DNA of 64,000 nt. It comes from JAADFF01 sp013153035 (GTDB taxonomy: Bacteria; Coprothermobacterota; Coprothermobacteria; Coprothermobacterales; JAADFF01). The position numbers and the translations under genes were made by a program. Location of the stretch: NCBI GenBank assembly GCA_026184435.1, contig CP046447.1. One strand, 5' to 3'. Positions 34,267 to 43,530 of the stretch are shown here, one piece after another (the stretch's first letter is position 1; every line of letters begins with the position of its first letter). The notes beneath the pieces were generated by a model, which was given only the letters and a program-made list of their open reading frames with translations, was not told the origin of the DNA and made no database searches.

Positions 34267-35375
34267 GGCTCAAGCATCTCCTCAATAACGCTATTTGAAA
34301 GCATAATACACTCAGGACTGTCTTTTACAAATAATCTATCATCAGTAATCTGTACACACTCCATATCTATTGCCCTACTTATAAGAATGCTCCAGTTCCC
34401 TCCCAGTCTCTCCCAGCGAAAACGGCTAATACCCTCACCTATCAGTCTGAGTGCCATAAGTCCATACTCCGTCAGAAGGTCTTTTCCCTTTACCACTTCG
34501 TGTTTTCTCTGGATACTACCCTGAAGATAATCTTTTATTGTAGGCACATTTTCATATCTTACAAAGTTGACAAAACCCCATGCAGATACTCCAACTCCAA
34601 CATAGAAATCCTGATACCAATACACAATATTATGTTTGCTCTCATATCCAGATAGTGCAAAGTTTGATATCTCGTAATGGTGATATCCCATATCTCCCAT
34701 AAAGTTATACAACCATACCATATCTTCATATAAAATATCTTCCTCTACAGGCCCCCACTTACCACCACGAATAAGGGCATGTGCCAGCGTGCCCTCGTGT
34801 ATATCCATCATATACACAGACATATGGTTTGGTTTCATTGCCACAATAGTCTTAATGTCTTTTCTAAACGACATAGATATGCCATAGGGCAGATAAGTAG
34901 GATAAATCATATCCACATTGAAATTAATACCACTACTAGCAAGATACTCGATTGCCCTGATAGAATCTTTAGCCGTATGTTTCCTGTTCCAAGCAGACAA
35001 GAGTTCATCACTGAGTGTTTGCACACCAACAGATACACGGTTGATACCCATAGATACGATATGGGAGAGCCAATCACGGGATATATCTTCAGGATTGGCC
35101 TCAACAGTAAACTCTACAGGACCTCCCCACTTGCGCACCTTTACAACAATCTTCTCAAGAAGAGAAAGGGGTAAGGCTGATGGAGTTCCTCCACCAATAT
35201 ATGCTGTATATAAGGTGGCATCAGGCAATGCCTGATGCCACCAGTCTATTTCTTCAAGTAGTCTATCTACATACTGCTTTTCAATATCCTCCTTAAGCAA
35301 AGGATATGAAACAAAGTCGCAATATGCACATTTGTAACGACAAAATGGAATATGAATATACAAAGATAGCCTCAA
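34257..35375 (-). CDS. hemW: Radical SAM heme chaperone HemW-like protein
   Basis: 372 aa. It has IHIPFCRYKCAYCDF (CX3CX2C), IGGGTPSALP, EANPEDI, GVQTLSDELLSAWNRKHT and the HemW heme-binding motif HNxxYW (HNIVYW). HemW, unlike HemN, is not a coproporphyrinogen dehydrogenase; it is thought to hand heme to target proteins. TTG 35375 overlaps the lepA stop (TTGA). A lepA-hemW order is common in Firmicutes. Confidence 0.92.
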   Translation of the reverse strand: MRLSLYIHIPFCRYKCAYCDFVSYPLLKEDIEKQYVDRLLEEIDWWHQALPDATLYTAYIGGGTPSALPLSLLEKIVVKVRKWGGPVEFTVEANPEDISRDWLSHIVSMGINRVSVGVQTLSDELLSAWNRKHTAKDSIRAIEYLASSGINFNVDMIYPTYLPYGISMSFRKDIKTIVAMKPNHMSVYMMDIHEGTLAHALIRGGKWGPVEEDILYEDMVWLYNFMGDMGYHHYEISNFALSGYESKHNIVYWYQDFYVGVGVSAWGFVNFVRYENVPTIKDYLQGSIQRKHEVVKGKDLLTEYGLMALRLIGEGISRFRWERLGGNWSILISRAIDMECVQITDDRLFVKDSPECIMLSNSVIEEMLEPWL

Positions 35376-37171
35376 TCTTTGTTGCCCCCACTATCAACTT
35401 TTAGAACCTCGAGGAATGCTTCCTGAGGTATGCTAATGCGCCCAAATTTCTTCATACGCTTCTTACCTTCTTTTTGCTTCTGGAGCAGCTTTTTCTTTCT
35501 ACTAACATCTCCACCATAACATTTAGCAAGCACATCTTTTTTAAGTGGTCTGATATTCTCACGGGCAACAATACGACCGCCAACTTTCGCCTGAAGTGCT
35601 ATCTCAAATAGCTGTCTGGGTATCACTTTCTTCAATCTAAGGAGCACTTCTCTCGCCCTTCGTGTTGCATAGTCCTTGGGGGCAACAAACGACAAAGCAT
35701 CAACAGGTTTTCCGTTGACAAGTATTTCTACCTTGACAACATCAGCAGGTCTATAGCCAAGAAAGTCATAGTCAAAGGAAGCAAAACCACGTGAAACAGA
35801 TTTTAGCTGGTCAAAGAAGTCAAGAATAATCTCTGAATACGGAAGGTCAAATGTCAGATGCACCCTATTTTCAGATGGATACTCCATATGCACCATAATA
35901 CCTCTACGGTTATGGGCCAGCTGCATAACAGGTCCAACATAGTCATTGGGAACAATAATCTCTCCTCTAACATAAGGTTCTTCTATGAGTTCTATCTCAG
36001 CAGGATCAGGAAAATCCGCCGGACTGTGTGCTTCTATAACCTCACCATTTTTCTTGGTAATACGATAAATAACATTAGGCGTTGTAATAACAAGCTCAAG
36101 GTCAAATTCTCTCTCAAGCCTTTCCCTAACAATTTCCATATGAAGAAGTCCCAAGAAACCACACCTGAATCCAGGACCCAGTGCCGGTGAGTTTTCTGGT
36201 TGGAAAAACAGAGCGGCATCATTCAATGCCAGTTTCTGAAGGGCATCTCTAAGCTTTTCAAAATCCTCGCTCTCCACAGGATACAAACCAGCAAACACCA
36301 TGGGCTTAACTTTTCTAAAACCAGGAATCGGCTCACTGGCAGGATTCTGGGCCGATGTTACCGTATCACCAACCTGGGCATCGCGAATATTCTTAATTGT
36401 GGCAGCAACCCATCCAACCTCACCGGGGCCGAGTTCATCTGTCTGAACCATCTCAGGTCTAAAAATACCAAGTTCGTTAACTTCATACTCACTACCTGTT
36501 GCCATGAGCTTTATCTTCATGCCTTTGCGTATCACTCCGTCAAAGACACGAACATAGATAATAACACCACGGTAGTTATCATATTTACTATCAAAGATAA
36601 GAGCCCTCAGAGGTTTTTCTGTATCACCGCTGGGAGCAGGTATTCTCTCCTTTATAGCCTCTATCAGTTCATCAATACCCCACCCCATCTTAGCAGACAC
36701 TAAGATAGCATCTGATGTATCTATACCGATAAGGTCTTCTATCTCCTGTTTAACCCTATCGGGGTCAGCTGCTGGGAGGTCTATCTTATTGATAACGGGT
36801 ATAATCTCAAGATCGTTTTCTATTGCCTTGTATGCATGGGCCAGTGTCTGAGCCTCTACTCCCTGGGTGGCATCCACAACAAGAAGGGCGCCCTCACATG
36901 AGGCAAGGGCACGGGACACCTCATAAGAAAAATCTACATGGCCAGGGGTATCAATGATATTGAATCGAAAACCATCTATATCAAGCGATACAGGGTGAGA
37001 TTTAATTGTTATTCCCCTTTCCCTTTCAAGGTCCATTTGGTCAAGATACTGCTCTATATTCTTTGCCTTTTTATTTCCTGCCCTTTCCAAAAATCTATCT
37101 GCAAGCGTGGATTTTCCATGGTCTATATGGGCAATTATAGAAAAGGTTCTTATCTTATCCATCGGAAACAT
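35372..37171 (-). CDS. lepA: Elongation factor 4 (LepA)
   Basis: 599 aa, full length for LepA. GTPase motifs AHIDHGKSTLADR, DTPGHVDFS and NKIDLPAAD are followed by the EF-G-like domains and the LepA-specific C-terminal domain with YGGDVSRKKKLLQKQKEGKKRM. It acts on the ribosome as a back-translocation or initiation-quality factor. ATG 37171 is 7 nt after AGAGGTG and lies within the 3' end of coaBC (17-nt overlap). Confidence 0.97.
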   Translation of the reverse strand: MFPMDKIRTFSIIAHIDHGKSTLADRFLERAGNKKAKNIEQYLDQMDLERERGITIKSHPVSLDIDGFRFNIIDTPGHVDFSYEVSRALASCEGALLVVDATQGVEAQTLAHAYKAIENDLEIIPVINKIDLPAADPDRVKQEIEDLIGIDTSDAILVSAKMGWGIDELIEAIKERIPAPSGDTEKPLRALIFDSKYDNYRGVIIYVRVFDGVIRKGMKIKLMATGSEYEVNELGIFRPEMVQTDELGPGEVGWVAATIKNIRDAQVGDTVTSAQNPASEPIPGFRKVKPMVFAGLYPVESEDFEKLRDALQKLALNDAALFFQPENSPALGPGFRCGFLGLLHMEIVRERLEREFDLELVITTPNVIYRITKKNGEVIEAHSPADFPDPAEIELIEEPYVRGEIIVPNDYVGPVMQLAHNRRGIMVHMEYPSENRVHLTFDLPYSEIILDFFDQLKSVSRGFASFDYDFLGYRPADVVKVEILVNGKPVDALSFVAPKDYATRRAREVLLRLKKVIPRQLFEIALQAKVGGRIVARENIRPLKKDVLAKCYGGDVSRKKKLLQKQKEGKKRMKKFGRISIPQEAFLEVLKVDSGGNKD

Positions 37172-38363
37172 GTTTTATCACCTCTTGCCATATACTTCTA
37201 CTTATATCTCGCTTAGTACCATATGGTATATGTCTCTTTGCACCATCTTTAAATATAACATAGACCTCGTTATAATCACTACCAAAGCCTATTTCTTTTC
37301 GAGAAACATCATTATAAACAATAGCATCTATACCCTTATCATTCATCTTCTGTACAGCCCGCTCAACACCCGATGCTGTCTCTGCAGAGAACCCTATAGT
37401 ATACACATGTGGATATAGAGATTTAACCGTCTTCACAACATCGGGAGCAGGAGAAAGATGTATAACCATATCACCTTCACGCCTGTTGAGCTTACCTTCA
37501 TGATATTCAGGAATAAAATCACCCACGGCAGCGGACATGATAAGCATATCGGCATGTTGCAGGTGCTTCTTTAATAAGTCTACAAGGTCGTAGGCTGTAT
37601 CAAAATACTCTACCCTCGCAAAATGAGGTGCATCTACACGGCTACCTTTACCCAGAAGCAATATGACATTTGCCCCAAGAATCCATGCTTCCCTTGCAAG
37701 CTCATACCCCATTTTCCCAGAAGATGGGTTGGATATAAATCTTACATTATCAATAAAGTGTCGTGTAGGTCCTGCCGTTATCACCACTGTTTTACCCTGA
37801 AGAGGTTTGTGCTCCACCATGGCATACTCAACATAATCAATAATCTTATCTATTTCAGGAAAACGACCTTTACCTGTATCACCACATGCAAGATACCCGC
37901 TATCTGGAGGCACCATTATATGTTTGGGATAAGCCAATACCATCTCTAAATTTCGCTGGGTTGAGGGATGTTCATACATAGCCGTATTCATAGCAGGGAC
38001 AAGCACAACTGGTCCTGTAAAGGCAAGGTACGTATCAAGAACAATATTGTCGGCTATACCAGACACCATTTTGGCAAGAGTATTGGCAGTAAGTGGTGCC
38101 ATAACCATTACATCGCCCCACTTTGCTGCTTCAACATGAGAGGCCCGTCTCCACTCTGGATGGTCATCACCACGCATAACGAAGTTTCCACTAAGAGATT
38201 CCACCGTTCTAAAACCAATAAATTCCTCTGCCTTAGGCGTCATAAGCACCTGCACTGATGCACCAAGTTTATGCATAGTACTTGTTAGATATGCCCCTTT
38301 ATAGGCAGCTATGCCACCTGTTATAGCATGAAGTATATGTCTACCTTCCCACCTTTTATCCAC
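37155..38363 (-). CDS. coaBC: Phosphopantothenoylcysteine synthase/decarboxylase
   Basis: 402 aa bifunctional protein. N-terminal flavoprotein CoaC domain: ITGGIAAYKGAYLT, ASHVEAAKWGDVMVMAPLTAN and PAMNTAMYEHPS. C-terminal CoaB domain: ITAGPTRHFIDNVRFISN, NPSSGKMGYELA and MSAAVGDF. It performs two steps of coenzyme A synthesis. GTG 38363 is preferred, after GGGGG; ATG 38384 is the alternative. It is transcribed divergently from the PadR gene across about 50 bp. Confidence 0.94.
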   Translation of the reverse strand: MDKRWEGRHILHAITGGIAAYKGAYLTSTMHKLGASVQVLMTPKAEEFIGFRTVESLSGNFVMRGDDHPEWRRASHVEAAKWGDVMVMAPLTANTLAKMVSGIADNIVLDTYLAFTGPVVLVPAMNTAMYEHPSTQRNLEMVLAYPKHIMVPPDSGYLACGDTGKGRFPEIDKIIDYVEYAMVEHKPLQGKTVVITAGPTRHFIDNVRFISNPSSGKMGYELAREAWILGANVILLLGKGSRVDAPHFARVEYFDTAYDLVDLLKKHLQHADMLIMSAAVGDFIPEYHEGKLNRREGDMVIHLSPAPDVVKTVKSLYPHVYTIGFSAETASGVERAVQKMNDKGIDAIVYNDVSRKEIGFGSDYNEVYVIFKDGAKRHIPYGTKRDISRSIWQEVIKHVSDG

Positions 38364-38415
38364 CTTTAACGCCCCCTTTTTCATATGATACACTACAGAA
38401 AAAGGAGGGATAGCA

Positions 38416-38790
38416 GTGCCAGGAAGAAGAGGCGTTGGACGAGGAATGCGATGGGGAGGATATGGAGGCTGGTTTTTAAAACTTTTACTTCTCTTGCTTA
38501 TAAGAAACGAACCATCCCATGGATATGACCTTGCGGCTAAACTGGCCCCCTTTGGCTACACAATACAAGGCCGTGGAGGAATGGGACCTATTTACCGTGT
38601 ACTACGAGAACTAGAGATGGAAGGGCTTATTGTATCTTCTTGGGAAACACCCGGTCCCATGGGAGGTCCCGCACGAAGGATATATACTATCACCCCATTA
38701 GGTGAACAGACCCTTCGCCTGTGGATAGAAGAGCTAAGAAGTCAAAGAAAGATGATAGATAATATCTTAAAGTTATATGAGGGAATGTAA
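38416..38790 (+). CDS. PadR family transcriptional regulator
   Basis: 124 aa. A Gly/Arg/Trp-rich leader (residues 1-18, GRRGVGRGMRWGGYGGW) precedes a PadR winged helix: LIRNEPSHGYDLAAKL, GPIYRVLRELEMEGLIVSSW and PARRIYTITPLGEQTL. The C-terminal dimerisation helix is short. GTG 38416 follows AAAGGAGGG. The glycine/arginine leader resembles that of PadR regulators near membrane pumps in Actinobacteria and Chloroflexi, but none is adjacent. An 8-bp palindrome TCATATGA at 38381-38388 upstream may be its operator; untested. Confidence 0.88.
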   Translation: MPGRRGVGRGMRWGGYGGWFLKLLLLLLIRNEPSHGYDLAAKLAPFGYTIQGRGGMGPIYRVLRELEMEGLIVSSWETPGPMGGPARRIYTITPLGEQTLRLWIEELRSQRKMIDNILKLYEGM

Positions 38791-38791
38791 G

Positions 38792-38881
38792 TGGCGGAGG
38801 GAGCGGGACTCGAACCCGCATGGCCGGAAGGCCACCCTCGGCTTTCGAGGCCGGGCCCTTAGCCAATTCGGGCATCCCTCC
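38792..38881 (-). tRNA. tRNA-Ser (CGA)
   Basis: 90 nt with a long variable arm, as in serine tRNA. Acceptor GGAGGGA/TCCCTCC, discriminator G, encoded CCA. Anticodon loop CTCGAAA gives CGA (reads UCG). It begins 1 bp after the convergent PadR stop codon. Confidence 0.94.
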
Positions 38882-38893
38882 ACCGAGTATGTA

Positions 38894-40096
38894 TTATAAC
38901 ACATGACTATTTAAAGCCCACTGGTAAGCAGCTCTGAAGTAGCTTTCCCCTTTTTGTTTTATAGAAGCTTTCATGTTCTCATCTGACATGGCCGCCATAA
39001 GGAACATAGATAATGCCATAACCTTCCTTGCTTTAATGGCCCTTATATAACCTATATCATTCCTCTGAGCCATATATGAATCCTTGTATATATTCAATCT
39101 ATCAAGCCACCAAGTATCTTCTGACATATTGGGAAGCTCATCGTTCTTTTTATAATAGGCAAATAACACTTGAAATAATTCATCTGAAGTAGGCATAACT
39201 ACGCTAGCCTCTTCATCATAGGTAATACTAACCTCTCTCTGTACAATATCATCTTCTCGAGATTGAGGCATATAGCGACGAATATAAGATACCGGTGTAA
39301 ATAATCCAGCTATTGGTATCAGTGAAAAATCAAAGTATATGTCAACATTTTCTAAAAGCTTATCACGAATGCGTTCTACATCATGAGAAGAGGCATACAA
39401 GAGAAGATAACTTTTCCTTCTTAAATGTCTTATCTCTTCAAGGTGCTCTCTAATAAATGTCAGCTCGGTATCAATAATACCCGCTAATGCTGTTAGTGCT
39501 TTGGTAAAGTCTTCATCATCAGACATCCTTGATGCCAACGATTTAATAGACTCATACTCTTCCACCAGTCTTTCATATAGGTCCTCTCCACCACTATCCA
39601 AAACAAACTTAGCACTTTTCCTAATATTACTTAAGGCTGTTGTCAACAAACCTATATTTTCAGCAACAAGTCCCTCTGATTCATATACCCTTAGCATAGA
39701 GAGAATACGCAAAATATGTGCTATTTCCCTTTTGGTAGGAGGAGTTTTATAAAATGTAGCTATTTCCACCAAAATATCAGATATCAGGAACAAAAATAGC
39801 CTGCCATGGAGTGTTAGCTCATAGATACCACGAGTCTTCTTCAACAAACCTTCTTTGACAGCCAATAGCAATATTTTTTCCACATCATCTCCTGAACTAC
39901 CATATCGCTTTTCAAATTCTGTATAGATATAATGATTATCAACAAGTGTAGAAGATATATTACCCATGAGCACTATATGTAAAAGTCTAACTATGTCTAT
40001 AAATTGGGGACTTCTTATGAGCTTGCCCCAATTATGAAGCTGCTGCCAACTTTCACCATACGCTTGAAGAAGCTGGGTAAATGCAACCTTATTCAA
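38894..40096 (-). CDS. Kleisin-like subunit of an SMC complex (MukF/MksF/JetA-like)
   Basis: 400 aa from TTG 40096, about 9 nt after GGAGG inside the SMC gene; its start overlaps the SMC stop. By eye: an N-terminal winged-helix-like region (about 30-105, with LLLAVKEGLLKKTRGIYELTLHGRL), a helical middle with a long charged helix (about 200-240, ELTFIREHLEEIRHLRRKSY), and a mixed C-terminal part (about 250-400). No nuclease or ATPase motif. Size, architecture and place after an SMC gene fit the MukF/MksF/JetA superfamily. I infer the family from architecture only; sequence identity to known members was not tested. Confidence 0.55.
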   Translation of the reverse strand: MNKVAFTQLLQAYGESWQQLHNWGKLIRSPQFIDIVRLLHIVLMGNISSTLVDNHYIYTEFEKRYGSSGDDVEKILLLAVKEGLLKKTRGIYELTLHGRLFLFLISDILVEIATFYKTPPTKREIAHILRILSMLRVYESEGLVAENIGLLTTALSNIRKSAKFVLDSGGEDLYERLVEEYESIKSLASRMSDDEDFTKALTALAGIIDTELTFIREHLEEIRHLRRKSYLLLYASSHDVERIRDKLLENVDIYFDFSLIPIAGLFTPVSYIRRYMPQSREDDIVQREVSITYDEEASVVMPTSDELFQVLFAYYKKNDELPNMSEDTWWLDRLNIYKDSYMAQRNDIGYIRAIKARKVMALSMFLMAAMSDENMKASIKQKGESYFRAAYQWALNSHVL

Positions 40097-42899
40097 CCTT
40101 GATAACCTCCGATGCCATATTAAATACATTGCGTGTAATGTGATAAATAAGAGTATCGTCTCTATCGGCTACAACCTTAGGAGGTTCTACCATTGTAAAA
40201 ACATGTATCTGGCCGGGCACCTTTTCTAAAAGAAGTCTCAACAACTTCCCAAAATTGACTTTATCAAGATTGGTCTGTGCCTCATCAATCATAAGAAAAT
40301 GCACATTGCCTGTTTTAACCATCCAGGCAGCTAAATATAGACTAAATGCCACTAATATGCCTTCACCACCAGACAAACGCATTACATCATAATCATTCCA
40401 AACTCCATCTCTTGAACGAATAGAAACCACAACATCACCGACAGTCTTGGGAGCATCTGTATCTATATGTATCTCAATTTTTCCATCAAATCCAAAGGTT
40501 GAAAGAAAATCGGAAAAAATATCAGTTATCTGAGACTGTATTTGTCTAATAGAATTGATGAGATTCTGCTTCAACTGCATAAGGTCACCCAGTGCCTCAG
40601 CTTGCCATTTTTCTACTTCCTCAAAACGTCTTTTCATATTCTCTACGGTTTGTTTCATTTCTTCATATCTAAGGGTAACATCTTCTACCTGTCCCATACC
40701 CTGCAATTTAGCCTCCAGTAGGGCGATTTGCCTATCAATAGAAAGGGTAGACATATCTCCTTGATATAAGGAGGCATCCGCTAATAAATCTTTGTCATAG
40801 ACACTGAGTTTTGCAGACAATGAAAGCATTTTATCTTTCAAAGAAAGCATTTCTCTTTTCTCTTTGGATACAAGAGAACGTAGCTTAGAAATATCTTTCT
40901 CTAGATAATTCTTATCGGTAGTGGCTGAAGATAACCTAGCAACAATATCTTCTATCTTTTTCTTATCGGGTGCATCTCCCTTTATCTCTTCCAGTTGCCT
41001 GTACAATCTGTCTCTACGCGTTGTTAAAGACAAATACCGCTGATATCTTAGTGTATCTTCTGCCAGCTGCTTGTCATCTTTCAACGATTCTATTTGCCTG
41101 TCTATCTCACGAATTTCTTCTAAAATACGAGAGACATCAGGCATCGTAGACAATTTTTGTTCCAGAGACTGGATATCCGTTTTAACAAACCTTATTCTAT
41201 CTTGATGTCTCAAGTAGGCTTTATGAGCCTTTTGAAGCTTTTTATATTCTTCTTCCAAATGCTGCAACTTCTCTTCCAGTTCATCTGTCTGAACATCTTC
41301 CACTTGTTCTGACGATATAGCCAGATGAAAGTTTCCCTGTTTTTCTTCCCATATGCCCCACCAATCCCACATCTCTTCATGGATAATAGCAAGGGCACCA
41401 GCAGAACGCACCTCATCGGCAGACTCCTTATCTGGAACAATAAATATACGGCTCAATAACCGTCGAAGTGTTTCGTCATTTGTCTCAATATAATCTTGCA
41501 GTGATGGATATGGTAGAGGAGCAGGTTTTCCCAGTGGCGCCAGATCTTTTTCTAAAAATACTGCTAAAACTTTGGCCACTATGTCGGCGTATCTTGCATC
41601 CTTAACTATAACGGGACTTTTCGATAGCTTTTCCTTCCAACGTCTCTGTCTCTCTTTGATATCACGTATGTGCCTCTTAAGAGTAGATATTTCGTCGGCA
41701 AGCCCGCCAAGATAGACTTCATCTACAGGCTCGGGGATATTCTTAAGCAAATCTTCTAATTCTTTCTTTCTGTCTTCCAGTAAACGTGCAATAGACTCTC
41801 TCTGTCCCTTCATAGTCTCCTGTTTACTTTTCAAAGCATTTTTCTTCCGAATAAGTGCCTTGATTTCGCTGTCTATCTTGGCTATTACTGACTCAAGCTG
41901 TGGGATAGTTAGCATCATATATCTGTCACTGTGGGGTTCTTTAACATCACCCAAGCTCTTTAATTGGCCTTCTACTTTTCCTATATCTGCAAGAATACGA
42001 TTCTTCTTTACTTCAAAAGTCTCTATAGCCTTTGTAAGTTTTTTATAGTCATCGGAGAGGCGGTGTTCCATTTTTTCAATATCCTTCAGCAAATTCCGTT
42101 TTTCTTCTAGCTCCTCTAAGAGAGTTTTCCGATGTCTACATAGCTCACCATATTTTCTGGCAAGTTCCCGAAGCTCAGTAAGTAGTTGCGCTGCCTGAAC
42201 AACTTTTCGCAATTTCTTTAATTTTTCTATCTCTTCTTGAACCGCCTTATATTCCAGAAATCTTTCATATTGGGTTTTGACAAGCTCAAAGTTACGTGTT
42301 ACATCTATAAGATCTAGTTTTGCCTCCTTATATATTTCCATAACCCTATCGTAGTCAAGTTTTTTCTCTTCCAGAACACCTATAAAATCCCGTATACCCA
42401 TCAAGTCCATAAGAGCTGAAAAACGCCTTCTCCGATGCTCGGCCAGTCCCCTTTTCTTTATATGTTCCTCAACTGCAGAGCGAAAAGGCAAAGGAATAGA
42501 CCCCATTTGTATAAACACCTGGGTAGGGGAGGCTCCTATAGAAGAAAAATATTCACTGAGCCTGGCATGAGAGATTCTCTTCCTTTCTTCCCCAATACGA
42601 TAATGAACCCTCTTTCCTATCTGTTTTTCAAGATACACATGTAAAATATCCGACCTCGGAACCAGAGAGGAAGATACATCAGAAACATCAAAAATCCCCT
42701 CAACCTCGAGCAAATCCTCTCCCATGCGGATATCACCATCTTCTGGCTCCATCCCTATGAGAAATAAAAGAGCTCTGGCAATCGTCGTCTTACCTGAACC
42801 ATTAAGTCCATAGTAGTAAATTAACTTGGCATTTTCATAATCTAAAATTGCTTCTTTATAAGAACGCACGTTTTTAATTTTCAGTAATTGGGGCTTCAC
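40089..42899 (-). CDS. Compact SMC-family ATPase with hinge (MukB/MksB/JetC-like)
   Basis: 936 aa. Walker A GLNGSGKTT is at about 31-39, the signature RLSGGEGILVA at about 841, Walker B FLMIDEAQTNLD at about 868-879. Long coiled-coil arms flank a globular middle (about 430-560, ending in SADEVRSAGALAIIHEE) that looks like an SMC hinge. There is no CxxC zinc hook, which argues against Rad50/SbcC. It is shorter than chromosomal Smc (about 1180 aa). GTG 42899 is chosen, 6 nt after GGGAGGG; other in-frame ATGs upstream overlap the previous gene. It lies between a small winged-helix gene and a kleisin-like gene, so a DNA-loop-extruding or DNA-trapping complex is inferred. Confidence 0.75.
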   Translation of the reverse strand: MKPQLLKIKNVRSYKEAILDYENAKLIYYYGLNGSGKTTIARALLFLIGMEPEDGDIRMGEDLLEVEGIFDVSDVSSSLVPRSDILHVYLEKQIGKRVHYRIGEERKRISHARLSEYFSSIGASPTQVFIQMGSIPLPFRSAVEEHIKKRGLAEHRRRRFSALMDLMGIRDFIGVLEEKKLDYDRVMEIYKEAKLDLIDVTRNFELVKTQYERFLEYKAVQEEIEKLKKLRKVVQAAQLLTELRELARKYGELCRHRKTLLEELEEKRNLLKDIEKMEHRLSDDYKKLTKAIETFEVKKNRILADIGKVEGQLKSLGDVKEPHSDRYMMLTIPQLESVIAKIDSEIKALIRKKNALKSKQETMKGQRESIARLLEDRKKELEDLLKNIPEPVDEVYLGGLADEISTLKRHIRDIKERQRRWKEKLSKSPVIVKDARYADIVAKVLAVFLEKDLAPLGKPAPLPYPSLQDYIETNDETLRRLLSRIFIVPDKESADEVRSAGALAIIHEEMWDWWGIWEEKQGNFHLAISSEQVEDVQTDELEEKLQHLEEEYKKLQKAHKAYLRHQDRIRFVKTDIQSLEQKLSTMPDVSRILEEIREIDRQIESLKDDKQLAEDTLRYQRYLSLTTRRDRLYRQLEEIKGDAPDKKKIEDIVARLSSATTDKNYLEKDISKLRSLVSKEKREMLSLKDKMLSLSAKLSVYDKDLLADASLYQGDMSTLSIDRQIALLEAKLQGMGQVEDVTLRYEEMKQTVENMKRRFEEVEKWQAEALGDLMQLKQNLINSIRQIQSQITDIFSDFLSTFGFDGKIEIHIDTDAPKTVGDVVVSIRSRDGVWNDYDVMRLSGGEGILVAFSLYLAAWMVKTGNVHFLMIDEAQTNLDKVNFGKLLRLLLEKVPGQIHVFTMVEPPKVVADRDDTLIYHITRNVFNMASEVIKVE

Positions 42900-43461
42900 T
42901 ATCATCCCTCCCAATAATCTTCTTAACATCCTCCTCGGTAGCATTCTGCCACACATCCTTCATATTAGCTGCCACCTTAGATGTATCTATCAATCTTCTT
43001 AGTAATGCTGTAGGTCTAATAAAAATAAAATCTGTATCATCATCTCTTACCTGTATAAGCCCATAATCTTCTAATTTGGCAATAATTTTTTTTAACATCA
43101 AATTTTCCTTGCTTATTCCTCTTTCTTTCAACATATGAATAATATCTTCAGCAGGTACATAAGTATGTCCCTGTATTTCCTCAAATAGAACATACAATAA
43201 AAATGCCATGGTAAACCTATCTATACCTAGCATACGCCTAATATCGCCCTCAGGCACACTTTTCATACGCATAACAATCATGGCATATATTTCACCTGTT
43301 TCAGGATTACGGTCATACAAAACTTCAAAAAGTCCTCCACTTTCCTTCCTCACAAATTCGGCAAACTCCACAGTTTCATTCTGTTCCAGACCTAACCTAT
43401 CTATTGATAACCATTTACGAGAAGATATAGCCATTTTCTCCATAATCTTTCTATATGACAT
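42874..43461 (-). CDS. Small winged-helix (KITE) subunit of the SMC complex (MukE/MksE/JetB-like)
   Basis: 195 aa from ATG 43461, after GAGGAGG. It has the layout seen in MksE/JetB: an alpha/beta N-terminal region, then winged-helix segments (about 95-165) such as FLLYVLFEEIQGHTYVPAEDI, LKKIIAKLEDYGLIQVRDD and DFIFIRPTALLRRL, then an acidic tail. It has no catalytic motif. It is the first gene of the operon and overlaps the SMC gene by 26 nt, so the subunits are probably made in fixed ratio. Assignment rests on pattern and position. Confidence 0.55.
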   Translation of the reverse strand: MSYRKIMEKMAISSRKWLSIDRLGLEQNETVEFAEFVRKESGGLFEVLYDRNPETGEIYAMIVMRMKSVPEGDIRRMLGIDRFTMAFLLYVLFEEIQGHTYVPAEDIIHMLKERGISKENLMLKKIIAKLEDYGLIQVRDDDTDFIFIRPTALLRRLIDTSKVAANMKDVWQNATEEDVKKIIGRDDSEAPITEN

Positions 43462-43494
43462 TGTTTCATGCCTCCTCACAAACATCTGAGATTT

Positions 43495-43522
43495 ATTATA
43501 ACCATGTAATTTATGGGATAAT
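43495..43522. promoter_or_regulatory. Possible divergent promoters for the SMC operon and murJ-like genes
   Basis: In the 69-bp gap, TATAAT on the minus strand (43495-43500) faces the SMC operon and GATAAT on the plus strand (43517-43522) faces the first MurJ-like gene. Both -35 regions are poor and would overlap. Confidence 0.3.
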
Positions 43523-43530
43523 ATACGACG

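Noticed and set aside
38381..38388. TCATATGA palindrome as a firm PadR operator
   Set aside because: Eight bases is short, and no second copy was seen; kept only as a remark.
40089..42899. SbcC/Rad50 assignment for the SMC-like ATPase
   Set aside because: No CxxC zinc hook, no SbcD/Mre11 gene nearby, and a hinge-like middle domain.
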